Shown: positions 1 to 8,348 of the stretch, piece after piece
Numbering within the stretch: position 1 is the stretch's first letter
How the letters are laid out: the number at the start of each line of letters is the position of its first letter
From: Magnetococcales bacterium
Lineage (GTDB): Bacteria; Pseudomonadota; Magnetococcia; Magnetococcales; Magnetaquicoccaceae
Direction of reading: 5' to 3'
DNA length: 64,000 nt
NCBI GenBank assembly: GCA_015233035.1
Contig: JADFYM010000001.1
Span: 62,001-126,000 of the forward strand
Made by a program: the position numbers and the translations under genes
Notes under the pieces: generated by a model
Told to the model about the DNA's origin: nothing
Seen by the model: the letters and a program-made list of their open reading frames with translations, nothing else
Databases searched by the model: none

Positions 1-33
1 AAGGCTTGCTGGTCTCTGGTTCATTCACCATGG

Positions 34-960
34 CTAAAACAACTCGGTCTGATCATCGCTAAAGAAAAACTCATTACCATCCACAGAGAACGTGTCGGCC
101 TCGGCATCGGTTTCCACAAACGGAATGGAGAGCGTCACCGTACACCCCTCCCCCGGTTTGGCGTTGACCAATACCGTACCCTCCATCATGTCAACCACCG
201 CCTTGGTGATACTCAAACCCAACCCATGCCCCTTGTGCGACTTGCGAATGCCGGTTTCCAATTGGGCAAAACGGTCAAAAATACGCCCCAACTGATCGGT
301 ATCCAGACCCACACCCGTGTCCGTTACCGAAAGCACTAGGCGATCATCGACCACACTGATATCCAGATCAATGCGTCCACCCGGATTGTTGAATTCAATG
401 GCATTGGAGAGCAGGTTTTGCACGACCAATTCCAGTTTTTCTGAATCGGACTGGAACAGCAACCGCTCACCCTCCTGCACCACCGGCGCAGAACCGAGCA
501 CCAGCTTTTTGCCCAGAAAATAGACATCCAACCCCTTCGCCCGGATCAGATGGGCAAAATCGTTGACAGCATGGATCAGCAAGGCATGTCCATCCACCGT
601 GGCGGATTGCAGCATGGTCGCCCCATCCTCCAACTCCGCAGCGGCAAAAATATTGCGCAACTGAAAGTCCAGACTGAACGCCTCCGCAAAGATGGAACTG
701 GCAATCTCAATCGTCGTGGCCCGGTCCGCATCATGGGACAACAACTGCTGCGTCAAGCCCAAAATACAGGAGAGTGGATTATTGATCTCATTTTTCATAT
801 GAGAAACAAAATTGCTTTTCACCTGCTCCGAAATTTGCAGCTTCCGGTTGACCTCTTCCAGTCTTCTGCTGACAATTTTCAGATCATACAAAGTTTGTTT
901 TGTATGAAAAAATCTTGTTTTCAACTCATTGAGCAAATCATCGTCACTCAGATCAGCCAC
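34..960 (-). CDS. Histidine-kinase-like protein lacking the phospho-acceptor His
   Basis: A 308-residue soluble protein with no membrane segment or recognisable sensor domain. A helical, probably coiled-coil N-terminus (about 20-50) leads into a HisKA-type helix and a complete HATPase_c domain: N box NLLSNAIEF (about 184), G1 DTGVGLD, F box IFDRF and G2 GHGLGL. In the H box the residue that is normally His is Asn57 (MKNEINNPL against the family pattern MSHEIRTPL; codon AAT at complement 790-792). His54 sits three residues earlier and is not the usual acceptor. ATP binding should be intact but autophosphorylation by the normal route should not. It may be a scaffold, a phosphatase or an allosteric partner of another kinase. 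The start is GTG (complement 958-960) behind AGGGAG. It is divergent from cheR at 1185. The ATPase fold is sure; the function is not. Confidence 0.85.
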   Translation of the reverse strand: MADLSDDDLLNELKTRFFHTKQTLYDLKIVSRRLEEVNRKLQISEQVKSNFVSHMKNEINNPLSCILGLTQQLLSHDADRATTIEIASSIFAEAFSLDFQLRNIFAAAELEDGATMLQSATVDGHALLIHAVNDFAHLIRAKGLDVYFLGKKLVLGSAPVVQEGERLLFQSDSEKLELVVQNLLSNAIEFNNPGGRIDLDISVVDDRLVLSVTDTGVGLDTDQLGRIFDRFAQLETGIRKSHKGHGLGLSITKAVVDMMEGTVLVNAKPGEGCTVTLSIPFVETDAEADTFSVDGNEFFFSDDQTELF

Positions 961-1184
961 ATCGCCACTCCCTCTGTCTGCCTTATGGGAACAAGCCCCC
1001 CACTTACCGCCCTTGATTCTAGCTCCAATCCAGTCAAATCACCACCCCGGTCGTGCATCCATACGCATTTTTTTTGGCCAACGCGCTGGCGTTCTCTGGT
1101 GGTTTTTTCTTTGACTTTACGGTCGAAGAATGTCATGTTTGCAGAGTGCAGCACTGGATTGATGTCAAACGAGCCGCCCATTCC

Positions 1185-2048
1185 ATGAATGATTCCGACA
1201 TTCCCGTTTCCATTACCCTGTCCGACAAGGATTTCCAACGCCTGAGTGTATTCATCGAATCCACGAGTGGTATTCAGATGCCCTTGTCCAAAAAATCCAT
1301 GTTAACGGCGCGGATTCAAAAACGGCTGCGTCTGTTAAAATTGCACTCTTTTACCGAGTATGTGGATTGGGTGCTGGATCCACACGACACAACGCAGGAA
1401 CTGATCCATTTTCTCGATATTGTCACCACGAACAAAACCGATTTTTTCCGGGAACCCAACCATTTCACCTTCATGACGGAAACCGCCATTCCCGCCCTGA
1501 TCCAGAGTGGGGGAGCCGGTACCAGCAGGCCGTTGCGCATCTGGAGTGCCCCCTGTTCCACCGGGGAAGAGCCTTACACCATGGCCATGGTCATCAAAGA
1601 ATTCGCTGCCCAACGCAACAACGGCTTCAAGGCCACCATACTGGGAACAGACCTGTCCACACGTGCCTTGCAACATGCCGAAAATGCCGTGTACGACATG
1701 GACAAAACCGAACCGGTACCACTGCCCCTCAAACGTAAATATATGTTGAAAAGCAAAGATCAAGCCACACCACGGGCACGCATGACACCGGAAATCCGCG
1801 AAATGGTCAAGTTCCAGCACTTAAATTTTATGGATAGCGAATACCATATTCCGCAACCCATGGACATTATCTTCTGTCGCAACTGCCTGATCTATTTTGA
1901 CCGGCCAACAGCAGAAAAAATTGTCAACAAGCTGTGCCGCCACTTGATCCCCGGCGGATACTTTTTTATCGGCCACTCCGAGACACTCAACAAGCTGCAA
2001 GTGCCGGTCGTTCCGGTCGCCCCGACCATATACCAATTGCAAAAATAA
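1185..2048 (+). CDS. cheR: Chemotaxis protein methyltransferase CheR (copy 1)
   Basis: S-adenosylmethionine-dependent methyltransferase of 287 residues that methylates glutamates on chemoreceptors. The N-terminal helical domain is followed by TTNKTDFFREPNHF, the SAM-binding motif CSTGEEPYT, GTDLSTRAL, and the catalytic-fold segments IIFCRNCLIYFD and GGYFFIGHSETL. I chose ATG at 1185 because the CheR domain begins a few residues later and the longer upstream reading frame codes for an unlike Phe-rich leader. It stands alone on the plus strand, divergent from the kinase-like gene and tail to tail with the chemotaxis operon that carries its own cheR. This copy may serve another receptor array or an alternative output pathway, which is inference. 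Eight bases after its stop lies the MITE-like element at 2064. Confidence 0.93.
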   Translation: MNDSDIPVSITLSDKDFQRLSVFIESTSGIQMPLSKKSMLTARIQKRLRLLKLHSFTEYVDWVLDPHDTTQELIHFLDIVTTNKTDFFREPNHFTFMTETAIPALIQSGGAGTSRPLRIWSAPCSTGEEPYTMAMVIKEFAAQRNNGFKATILGTDLSTRALQHAENAVYDMDKTEPVPLPLKRKYMLKSKDQATPRARMTPEIREMVKFQHLNFMDSEYHIPQPMDIIFCRNCLIYFDRPTAEKIVNKLCRHLIPGGYFFIGHSETLNKLQVPVVPVAPTIYQLQK

Positions 2049-2063
2049 TCGGTCGTTCCCTTG

Positions 2064-2298
2064 GGCCTTGATCATCGTTTCGGCCATTCCAGTCAGAACC
2101 CTGGATTCCCGCCTTCGCGGGAATGACGAGCGAATTCCGTGTCATACCGATTCCCGTCATGCCCGCGAAGGCGGGCATCCAGGAGAGTGCGTGGACGGAA
2201 CGATGAATGACGAGCGAATTCCGTGTCATACCGATTCCCGTCATGCCCGCGAAGGCGGGCATCCAGGAGAGTGCGTGGACGGAACGATGATCAAGGCC
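2064..2298. mobile_element. MITE-like element, family 1, copy A
   Basis: Non-coding element of 235 bp. It starts with GGCCTTGATCATCGTTT and ends with the near-perfect inverse (16 of 17 bases). It is flanked exactly by an 8-bp direct repeat TTCCCTTG (2056-2063 and 2299-2306), the mark of a transposition event. The inside holds palindromes of the type ATTCCC-N8-GGGAAT (2105-2124) and an 84-bp unit repeated twice in tandem (2121-2204 and 2205-2288). Without the extra unit the length is 151 bp, exactly that of copy B at 23152. There is no coding capacity, so it would have needed a transposase in trans. It fills the gap between two convergent cheR genes. Confidence 0.85.
2121..2288. repeat. 84-bp tandem duplication inside MITE copy A
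   Basis: Two adjacent copies of an 84-bp unit (2121-2204, 2205-2288) that look identical by eye. Each contains the half-palindrome CGTCATGCCCGCGAAGGCGGGCA. The single-unit version exists at 23152-23302, so the duplication is derived and local. Confidence 0.9.
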
Positions 2299-2326
2299 TT
2301 CCCTTGCTTGAACCGGCATGGCTTGG

Positions 2327-3160
2327 TTACGACGCCGTTTGATATAAAACGGCACGTCCCACCGTAACCTGTTTGAGGCCCGCATCCATCCCCCGCAGCG
2401 ATTCGGAGGCACCGATGGCAAAATAGCCATCGGGACGCACCAGGGCCGTACTCATCCGGTTGCAAATCTGCCGCTTCAAGTCATCGGCAAAATAGATCAA
2501 CACATTGCGACATAAAATGAGATCAAACTGTCCCAGGGGAGCAAAATTATCCTTCAGGTTGAAGGGCTTGAAACGAACCGCCTGGCGGATGGCCGGTATC
2601 ACCTCATAGCATTCACCCTCCTTGGCAAAATAGCGTTCCAAAAACCCTGTACGCATTCCACGCGACATGGCCAACGAATTGTACCGTCCCTGGCGGGCAA
2701 TGGCCAAAGAGGCCGACGAAATATCTGTACCCAGGATATAAAGGGAACTGACATCAAAGTTGGGATCCCGCTTGCGCCCCACGGAATCCAACATCATGGC
2801 CAACGAATAGGCCTCCTGACCCGTTGCCGTGGCAGCAGACCAGACCCGGACCGTCCCCTTGCGTCGGGCTTTTTCCACCAACCGAGGCAAAATTTCATCG
2901 GCCAGTGCGTTAAAAAAGGATTCATCCCGAAACCAAAGCGTTTCATGCGTGGTCAGGACATCAATCACCTGCGCACATAACACGCCGCTGTCCCGCGTCA
3001 ACTTCTGGCAGAATTGGGTAAAATTTTGGCAGCCATGCTGCGCCAGCAGGGGAAACAAACGCCCCTCCACGAGATATTCCTTGCCGGATTGAATGTCAAT
3101 CCCGCTGTGCTCGCGCATAAACTGACTGATAAACTGAAATTCTTCTGGAGTAATCGCCAT
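2327..3160 (-). CDS. cheR: Chemotaxis protein methyltransferase CheR (copy 2)
   Basis: CheR methyltransferase of 277 residues, last gene of the leftward mcp-cheA-cheW-cheB-cheR operon. Features are the helical N-terminal domain, THETLWFRDESFF (the T-x-FFR region), a SAM-binding motif written as SAATATGQEAYS, GTDISSASL, and DLILCRNVLIYFADDLK followed by GYFAIGASESL. The SAM motif is ATGQEAYS rather than the usual STGEEPYS, a variant seen in some CheR paralogues. Start at ATG 3160, with AGGGG five bases upstream; a GTG at 3166 in the same frame is too close to that site. It begins 12 bases after the cheB stop, so it is probably coupled. It is clearly diverged from the cheR at 1185, which argues for separate substrates. 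Confidence 0.93.
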   Translation of the reverse strand: MAITPEEFQFISQFMREHSGIDIQSGKEYLVEGRLFPLLAQHGCQNFTQFCQKLTRDSGVLCAQVIDVLTTHETLWFRDESFFNALADEILPRLVEKARRKGTVRVWSAATATGQEAYSLAMMLDSVGRKRDPNFDVSSLYILGTDISSASLAIARQGRYNSLAMSRGMRTGFLERYFAKEGECYEVIPAIRQAVRFKPFNLKDNFAPLGQFDLILCRNVLIYFADDLKRQICNRMSTALVRPDGYFAIGASESLRGMDAGLKQVTVGRAVLYQTAS

Positions 3161-3172
3161 CCCCACCCCTGA

Positions 3173-4414
3173 CTACCGGCACAGTCCAGCAATATACGCG
3201 CCCATTTGATCCAGCGCGACCGAGGCATCGGACAACCCCATCTCTTCCACTACCCGAGGCATACCATACACAACACACGACTCCTTGGACTGGGTAACAC
3301 AATAGGTTCTGCCGACCCGTTTCAGACCTTTCACACCATTGGCACCATCATTGCCCATGCCGGTTAAAATAACCGCCAGGATCGGCTCGGCAAAAGAGGC
3401 CATGACCGACATGAACAGCACATCGACCGCTGGCCGGCACCCATTCACCTTTGGCCCATCATGCAAAACTGTCCGCAAGAGTGTACCCTGCCGTTTGACC
3501 GAAAGATGTCTGCCCCCTGGAGCCAGGAACACTTTCCCCGGATCAACCGTCTGATCATGTTGGGCCTCCTGTACCGCATGGCCCGTCGACCGGGTGAGTT
3601 GCGCCGCCAGGGAGGTGGTAAACAAGGCAGGCATATGCTGGACGATCAGCACCGGGATGGACAAAGCAGCGGGAATACCACTCAAAACCTGGGTCAAAGC
3701 CGCCGGACCGCCGGTAGAGGAACCAATCAACAACAGAGCGGGTTTTTTATCCCAAGGGCTGCCGGAGGATTGGGGACGCGGACGCTCCACAACACGTCCA
3801 GTCGCCGCCAGCCCAACCCGAGCCGAGACCACCGTTTTGGCCACTCCAGCCGGGGGGTGGAGCGATGTCTGCCCGGTCATCACAACCGGTTGCCAAACTT
3901 TTTCTCCCGCTCCAACGGGTGGCACGTCCACCACATCCTGCACCGGGGGACGCACTGGAGCAGGGGTACGCAGAGGAACCGCTGGCGTCAAACGCCCGCC
4001 TCTTCTGGCCAACAAAACCGACAAGATGGGCCGCAGACTGGCAATCAATGCCCCCTTTGACTCATCAATATCGCTTTCCAACGGCTTGGTGACAAAATCA
4101 AACGCACCCGAGTTGAGGCACTCGACCACAATGTCGGCATTGGTATGCGAGGCACCACTGACCATGACAACGGCAATTTGCGGATATTGTTTTGTAATAT
4201 GATGCAGAGTGGTCAAGCCGTCCATTTCTGGCATTTCCACATCCAACAAAACCACATCCACTGCAATACGGCTCAATTTATCCAACGCGATACGACCATT
4301 GGCGGCAAAATCGACCACCTCGACGCCAGCAATAGCCTCTGCCGATTTGCGCACAATCATACGATAAGTCGTGGTGTCATCGACCACCATGATCTTTAGG
4401 GAGTTACTTGCCAT
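3173..4414 (-). CDS. cheB: Protein-glutamate methylesterase CheB
   Basis: Chemotaxis response regulator of 413 residues that removes methyl groups from receptors (or deamidates them) when phosphorylated by CheA. The receiver domain has the acidic pocket D12-D13, the phospho-acceptor D58 (LLDVEMPEMDG) and K111-like TKPL. A long Pro/Val-rich linker (about 145-220) leads to the CheB catalytic domain with the serine motif GSSTGGP (about 230), the histidine motif QHMP (about 260) and the aspartate motif TGMGNDGANG (about 355), so the triad is complete. ATG start at 4412-4414. It lies between cheW and cheR in the operon. The linker is longer than in enteric CheB, giving 413 rather than about 350 residues. 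Confidence 0.95.
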   Translation of the reverse strand: MASNSLKIMVVDDTTTYRMIVRKSAEAIAGVEVVDFAANGRIALDKLSRIAVDVVLLDVEMPEMDGLTTLHHITKQYPQIAVVMVSGASHTNADIVVECLNSGAFDFVTKPLESDIDESKGALIASLRPILSVLLARRGGRLTPAVPLRTPAPVRPPVQDVVDVPPVGAGEKVWQPVVMTGQTSLHPPAGVAKTVVSARVGLAATGRVVERPRPQSSGSPWDKKPALLLIGSSTGGPAALTQVLSGIPAALSIPVLIVQHMPALFTTSLAAQLTRSTGHAVQEAQHDQTVDPGKVFLAPGGRHLSVKRQGTLLRTVLHDGPKVNGCRPAVDVLFMSVMASFAEPILAVILTGMGNDGANGVKGLKRVGRTYCVTQSKESCVVYGMPRVVEEMGLSDASVALDQMGAYIAGLCR

Positions 4415-4452
4415 GTTCCATCCAATCCATTGGTTATGGATACCTTGTCAAC

Positions 4453-5007
4453 TCAGTGTACACGTGACGCGCCACCTGTCGTCACGTCCGTCGCAAGATG
4501 ATCATCCGAACCAAAAATTTTGGCAATATTAAGAATAACCAAAAGTTCTTTTTCGATCCGAACCACCCCCCGGATGAACGGTGCAGAAATGCCCTTCAGA
4601 TTGGCAGGAGGGGGCAAGATATGATCATCCACCACATTCCGCACATCCCCCAAACGATCCACCACCAGGCCCACCGGATCCTCCCAGGTGCATTGGGTAT
4701 CGGCCAGCCTGCGGCTGATACGCATCACCTCATGATGGGTCTTCATGATGACATTGTACTGTTTTTTGGGTTCTACCACCAGTTCTTTGTCCTGGCCGCT
4801 CTGCCGAACCGGTTCCTCCTGCGACCAGGCAAACCGTCTCTTCAGATCAAACAGGGTGATGATCCGACCGCGAATATTCAACATACCCCGAATATAGTTC
4901 GGCGAACCCGGAATGGGGGTATACTCCATCGATCGATTGATTTCCCGAACCAGGAGAATGTCCACCCCGATATAAATATTGCCCAAGTGAAATGTGCTGA
5001 CCAGCAT
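4453..5007 (-). CDS. cheW: Chemotaxis coupling protein CheW
   Basis: CheW-domain adaptor of 184 residues that links receptors to CheA at the membrane. It shows the typical beta-barrel pattern: FHLGNIYIGVDILLVREI, the IPGSPNYIRGMLNIRGRIITLFDL core, then VGLVVDRLGDVRNV and FIRGVVRIEKELLVILNI. An insertion of about 25 residues (72-97, with QSGQDKELVVEPKKQ) separates the two halves. It lies 40 bases downstream of cheA and 38 bases upstream of cheB, all leftward, so one transcript is likely. It is the only stand-alone CheW in the window. Confidence 0.94.
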   Translation of the reverse strand: MLVSTFHLGNIYIGVDILLVREINRSMEYTPIPGSPNYIRGMLNIRGRIITLFDLKRRFAWSQEEPVRQSGQDKELVVEPKKQYNVIMKTHHEVMRISRRLADTQCTWEDPVGLVVDRLGDVRNVVDDHILPPPANLKGISAPFIRGVVRIEKELLVILNIAKIFGSDDHLATDVTTGGASRVH

Positions 5008-5047
5008 GGGTTGTTACTCCGACAAAGGAAACTTGAGACCACACACG

Positions 5048-8000
5048 TCACACCCGCCGCATGGTCGCCAACATGTTCAGCAAACGAAATTTGTCCGTGG
5101 AGGGAACACACCCCACCATGCCCGCCCGCACACACCGCGTGACCAGATCGGAGGAGATGAACGAAGTGGTCGCTATCACAGGTGTATCCGCGTTCATGGT
5201 GCTGGGAATCTCTTTGGCCAGTTCCAGACCATCCATCACGGGCATATTGATATCCGTCACCACCAGATCATACGGGCTGGTCTTCAGCCGTTGTGAAGCA
5301 CCCAGACCGTCTTCCGCCTGCTCCACCAAAAATCCAGCCTGGGAGAGATAGGTGGCCGTGACAATGCGCAAGAACGGGGTATCATCCACCACCAATGCCC
5401 TGAGTCCGTCATAGTCTGGCTGGGGTTCCGTGGTGGCGGGCATGATGTCCGCCAGTTGGAACAACCGGTTCAGATCGGGGAACAACACCAGACGACCATT
5501 GATGCGCGCGGTGCCAAACAAACCGTCCGCCTGGATCACATGACAATCCAGATCAATGTAGGTCTCCATGGTATCCACAATTTTGGAAAAGACCAACCCC
5601 ACTTGCAGACCCGTAATGGCGGGAATGACCATGCAGAAGGTCTCCTCCCCCGACCCCGAATCGTCCGGGAAACCGTTGCCTTCCAAACCCAATATCCGGT
5701 CGGGATAGATGGTATGAAAGGTGACGTTGTTGTAGTGCATGTAGGATTGATTGTTGATACTCTCCATCCGGCACTGGTTTCTCTGGATCACCTCCACCCG
5801 GCTGACCATGTTGTTGACAATACCCATGACCAGACCACTCTGGGTCTCCAGAAGAATAATATTCTGCTTTTCCCGCAGAGCCGCACGGGCCACCTCTTCC
5901 AGATCGGAGCTGGCCAACTCCAGACTGCTGAAGTTGATCTTGGCCTTCTCCACAATACCGGAATAGTCGATGATCGAGGCCACACTGCCATCCCCCAGGA
6001 TGGTCACCGCCGAGAAACACGTGGTATCTTTGGCATAGGAAGGCAGGGGCTTCACGACAATTTCTTCACTGTCGAGCACATCATCCACCACCAAGCCAAA
6101 GGTGTTGCCACTCACGTTGATCACCATGACATAGATGGCCTGGCTGTAATAACTGATCGAATGCCCAGGCGGACGCCTGCTCCGTTTGGTGCTGGAAGAG
6201 GTCAGTGACGCATTGCCCTCCTCCAACTGGGCGCGCTGTTGCAGCCAACTGTCCAGCCAATGCACCCCGCCCCGTCCATCGGTCATGTGGGTCTCAATAC
6301 CGAGGGTACTGGTCAAGTCCACCAGAGGCAACAGGGTGTGCCGCAAGGACAAAACGGGGGCATCACACACCATTTGAATCTGTTTGGCCAGATCGGTCTC
6401 CGCCACCCGCACAATTTCGATCAAACCAATCTCGGGGATGGCAAAACGCAGCTTGCCCGCCGAAACAATCATGGCGGGAATAATGGCCAGGGTCAACGGC
6501 AATTTAAGGATGATGCGCGTCCCCTTGCCCACCTTGGAGGAGATATGCACCGTGCCGCGCAGCTTCTCAATGTTGGTGCGCACCACATCCATCCCCACGC
6601 CGCGACCGGAGACATCCGAAACCTTTTTGGCCATGGAAAAACCGGGGGCAAAGATCAGGTCCAACAACTCCTCTTCGCTCATTTCATTGCCACGAGCCTC
6701 GGTGATCAACCCCTTTTCCACCGCCTTGGACTTGATCCGTTCGGAGTCAATGCCCGCCCCATCGTCGATCAGGGCAATGTTGACCATGCCATTCTCGTGA
6801 TAGGCGGCCAATTCCACCCGTCCGGCCTCCGGTTTGCCACAGGCCACACGGTCTTTGGGCAACTCGATGGCATGATCCGCCACGTTGCGGATCATGTGGG
6901 TCAAGGGATCGGACAAATGCTCAATCACCGATTTGTCCAATTCCACATCCCCGCCCCGCACTTCCAGATCAATCTTTTTGCCCAACTTGAGGGCCAGGTC
7001 ACGGACAATACGCGGAAATTTGTTGAACACCACATTGACCGGCTGCATCCGGGCCTGCATCACCTTGCCATGGATGCGACTGGTTACCGAATCAATCCCC
7101 TGCACCAGAGACGCCAGGTGAGGCGATTGGGCCACAAAGCCAGCCGTCGCCCGAATCAGTTGATTGCGCGTCAGAACCAACTCGCCTGCCATGTTGATCA
7201 ATTCATCCAGCAGGGCCACACTGACCCGTAACGTCTCCTCCACGGTCGGTTGACCGCTGCTCTTGGCCCGTTCTTCCACCCGCTGCCCCGTCCCACCGCC
7301 GTCCTGTTCTGGACGCGGCTTCAGCAGTCTGGAACTCGGCGTGGTCGATTTGCTGGGCTGCTTGGCTGGTTCCGGCGCACTGGCCTTCACCGGAGCGGCC
7401 ACCGGAGCAGGAGCCGCCTTGGCCATCCCCGCTGGAATGGCCAAGGGTTGAATGGCATTCGGAGACAGTTGCACCAAATCTTGCAGCAAATCGGCGGTCA
7501 GCATGGTGGAGACCAAAAACCGCAAGATGCCATCCGGCAAAGTCGGCACCGATCCCTCGGCACTCAAAGCGGGCTTGATATCAACCACCGTACCGACAGA
7601 ATCAACCAATTGGCTGAATTGATTGACAAAGTCCTTTCTGGCCTGTTCTCCTCCCGGGGGCACATCCACGTTGACCACAAAAAAATGGTGCCCATCCCGC
7701 AGGGCATCGGCCACCATGTTGGGGAAATTTTCCAACACAAAGGGATCACTCACCCCCTTCGGAGCCGCCGCCGTCTCCGCGACACTGGGCGCGACGGGTG
7801 CCGTCGCCTCCTTGGCAGGCACGGCCGCAGGCGGGGCGGCAGGAGCGGCTGCGGGCGCAGCCACCACCACCGGTGCCTTCTCCTGGGCGGGTGGTTCCTT
7901 GGGCGGAGCAACAACGGGAACAGCCAGGCCGGAACGCTCGAGAATGGCTTGAATTTCAGCCACTTCTGCCGAGGCATCCACCGCCTCACTGTTGACCACA

Positions 8001-8317
8001 TCATGCACCATGGTCTTCAATTTGTCCAAACCGGACAACAAACTGCCGGAAATCTCTGTGGTCGGCTCGATGCTCTTGTCCCGCACCTTGCCCAACAGAT
8101 TTTCCATCGTGTGGCTCAGTTTGGAAATGGCCGTCAAGCCGAAGAAACCGGCCGACCCCTTGATGGAATGCACCCCCCGGAACAGACTGTTGATAATTTC
8201 CGGATCGGTTGCAGCACCCCTCTCTTCCAAAATCAGCAAATTGGGCTCAATGTTCTCCAGGTGTTCGGTCGATTCCTGGACAAACATGGCCAATAGTTCT
8301 TCATCTTCCTCCGCCAT
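5048..8317 (-). CDS. cheA: Hybrid chemotaxis kinase CheA with C-terminal receiver
   Basis: Histidine kinase of 1089 residues, long for CheA. Order of domains: Hpt (phospho-acceptor His50 in GVHSIKGSAGFFGL); an Ala/Pro-rich linker (about 135-195); a middle region; the dimerisation helices; a HATPase domain with LTHMIRNVADHAIE (about 470), DDGAGID (about 515) and GRGVGMDVV (about 570); a CheW-like P5 domain (about 620-770, with a Ser/Arg-rich insertion near 700); a second CheW-like region (about 780-945); and a receiver domain (about 960-1085) with phospho-acceptor Asp in TDINMPVMDG. The receiver may act as a phosphate sink or feed back on the kinase. It is transcribed between mcp (31 bases upstream) and cheW. 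All kinase motifs are intact. Confidence 0.94.
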   Translation of the reverse strand: MAEEDEELLAMFVQESTEHLENIEPNLLILEERGAATDPEIINSLFRGVHSIKGSAGFFGLTAISKLSHTMENLLGKVRDKSIEPTTEISGSLLSGLDKLKTMVHDVVNSEAVDASAEVAEIQAILERSGLAVPVVAPPKEPPAQEKAPVVVAAPAAAPAAPPAAVPAKEATAPVAPSVAETAAAPKGVSDPFVLENFPNMVADALRDGHHFFVVNVDVPPGGEQARKDFVNQFSQLVDSVGTVVDIKPALSAEGSVPTLPDGILRFLVSTMLTADLLQDLVQLSPNAIQPLAIPAGMAKAAPAPVAAPVKASAPEPAKQPSKSTTPSSRLLKPRPEQDGGGTGQRVEERAKSSGQPTVEETLRVSVALLDELINMAGELVLTRNQLIRATAGFVAQSPHLASLVQGIDSVTSRIHGKVMQARMQPVNVVFNKFPRIVRDLALKLGKKIDLEVRGGDVELDKSVIEHLSDPLTHMIRNVADHAIELPKDRVACGKPEAGRVELAAYHENGMVNIALIDDGAGIDSERIKSKAVEKGLITEARGNEMSEEELLDLIFAPGFSMAKKVSDVSGRGVGMDVVRTNIEKLRGTVHISSKVGKGTRIILKLPLTLAIIPAMIVSAGKLRFAIPEIGLIEIVRVAETDLAKQIQMVCDAPVLSLRHTLLPLVDLTSTLGIETHMTDGRGGVHWLDSWLQQRAQLEEGNASLTSSSTKRSRRPPGHSISYYSQAIYVMVINVSGNTFGLVVDDVLDSEEIVVKPLPSYAKDTTCFSAVTILGDGSVASIIDYSGIVEKAKINFSSLELASSDLEEVARAALREKQNIILLETQSGLVMGIVNNMVSRVEVIQRNQCRMESINNQSYMHYNNVTFHTIYPDRILGLEGNGFPDDSGSGEETFCMVIPAITGLQVGLVFSKIVDTMETYIDLDCHVIQADGLFGTARINGRLVLFPDLNRLFQLADIMPATTEPQPDYDGLRALVVDDTPFLRIVTATYLSQAGFLVEQAEDGLGASQRLKTSPYDLVVTDINMPVMDGLELAKEIPSTMNADTPVIATTSFISSDLVTRCVRAGMVGCVPSTDKFRLLNMLATMRRV

Positions 8318-8348
8318 TCTCTTGCTCCATCAGAAGACATTGCGTGTT

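Noticed and set aside
550-1188. Long plus-strand reading frame across the kinase-like gene
   Set aside because: It is the antisense of 34-960 with no domain or ribosome site; the minus-strand protein has clear HATPase motifs.
2100-2300. Possible CRISPR array from the repeated 84-bp unit
   Set aside because: Only two units, no spacers, and flanked by transposon-like ends and target duplications.
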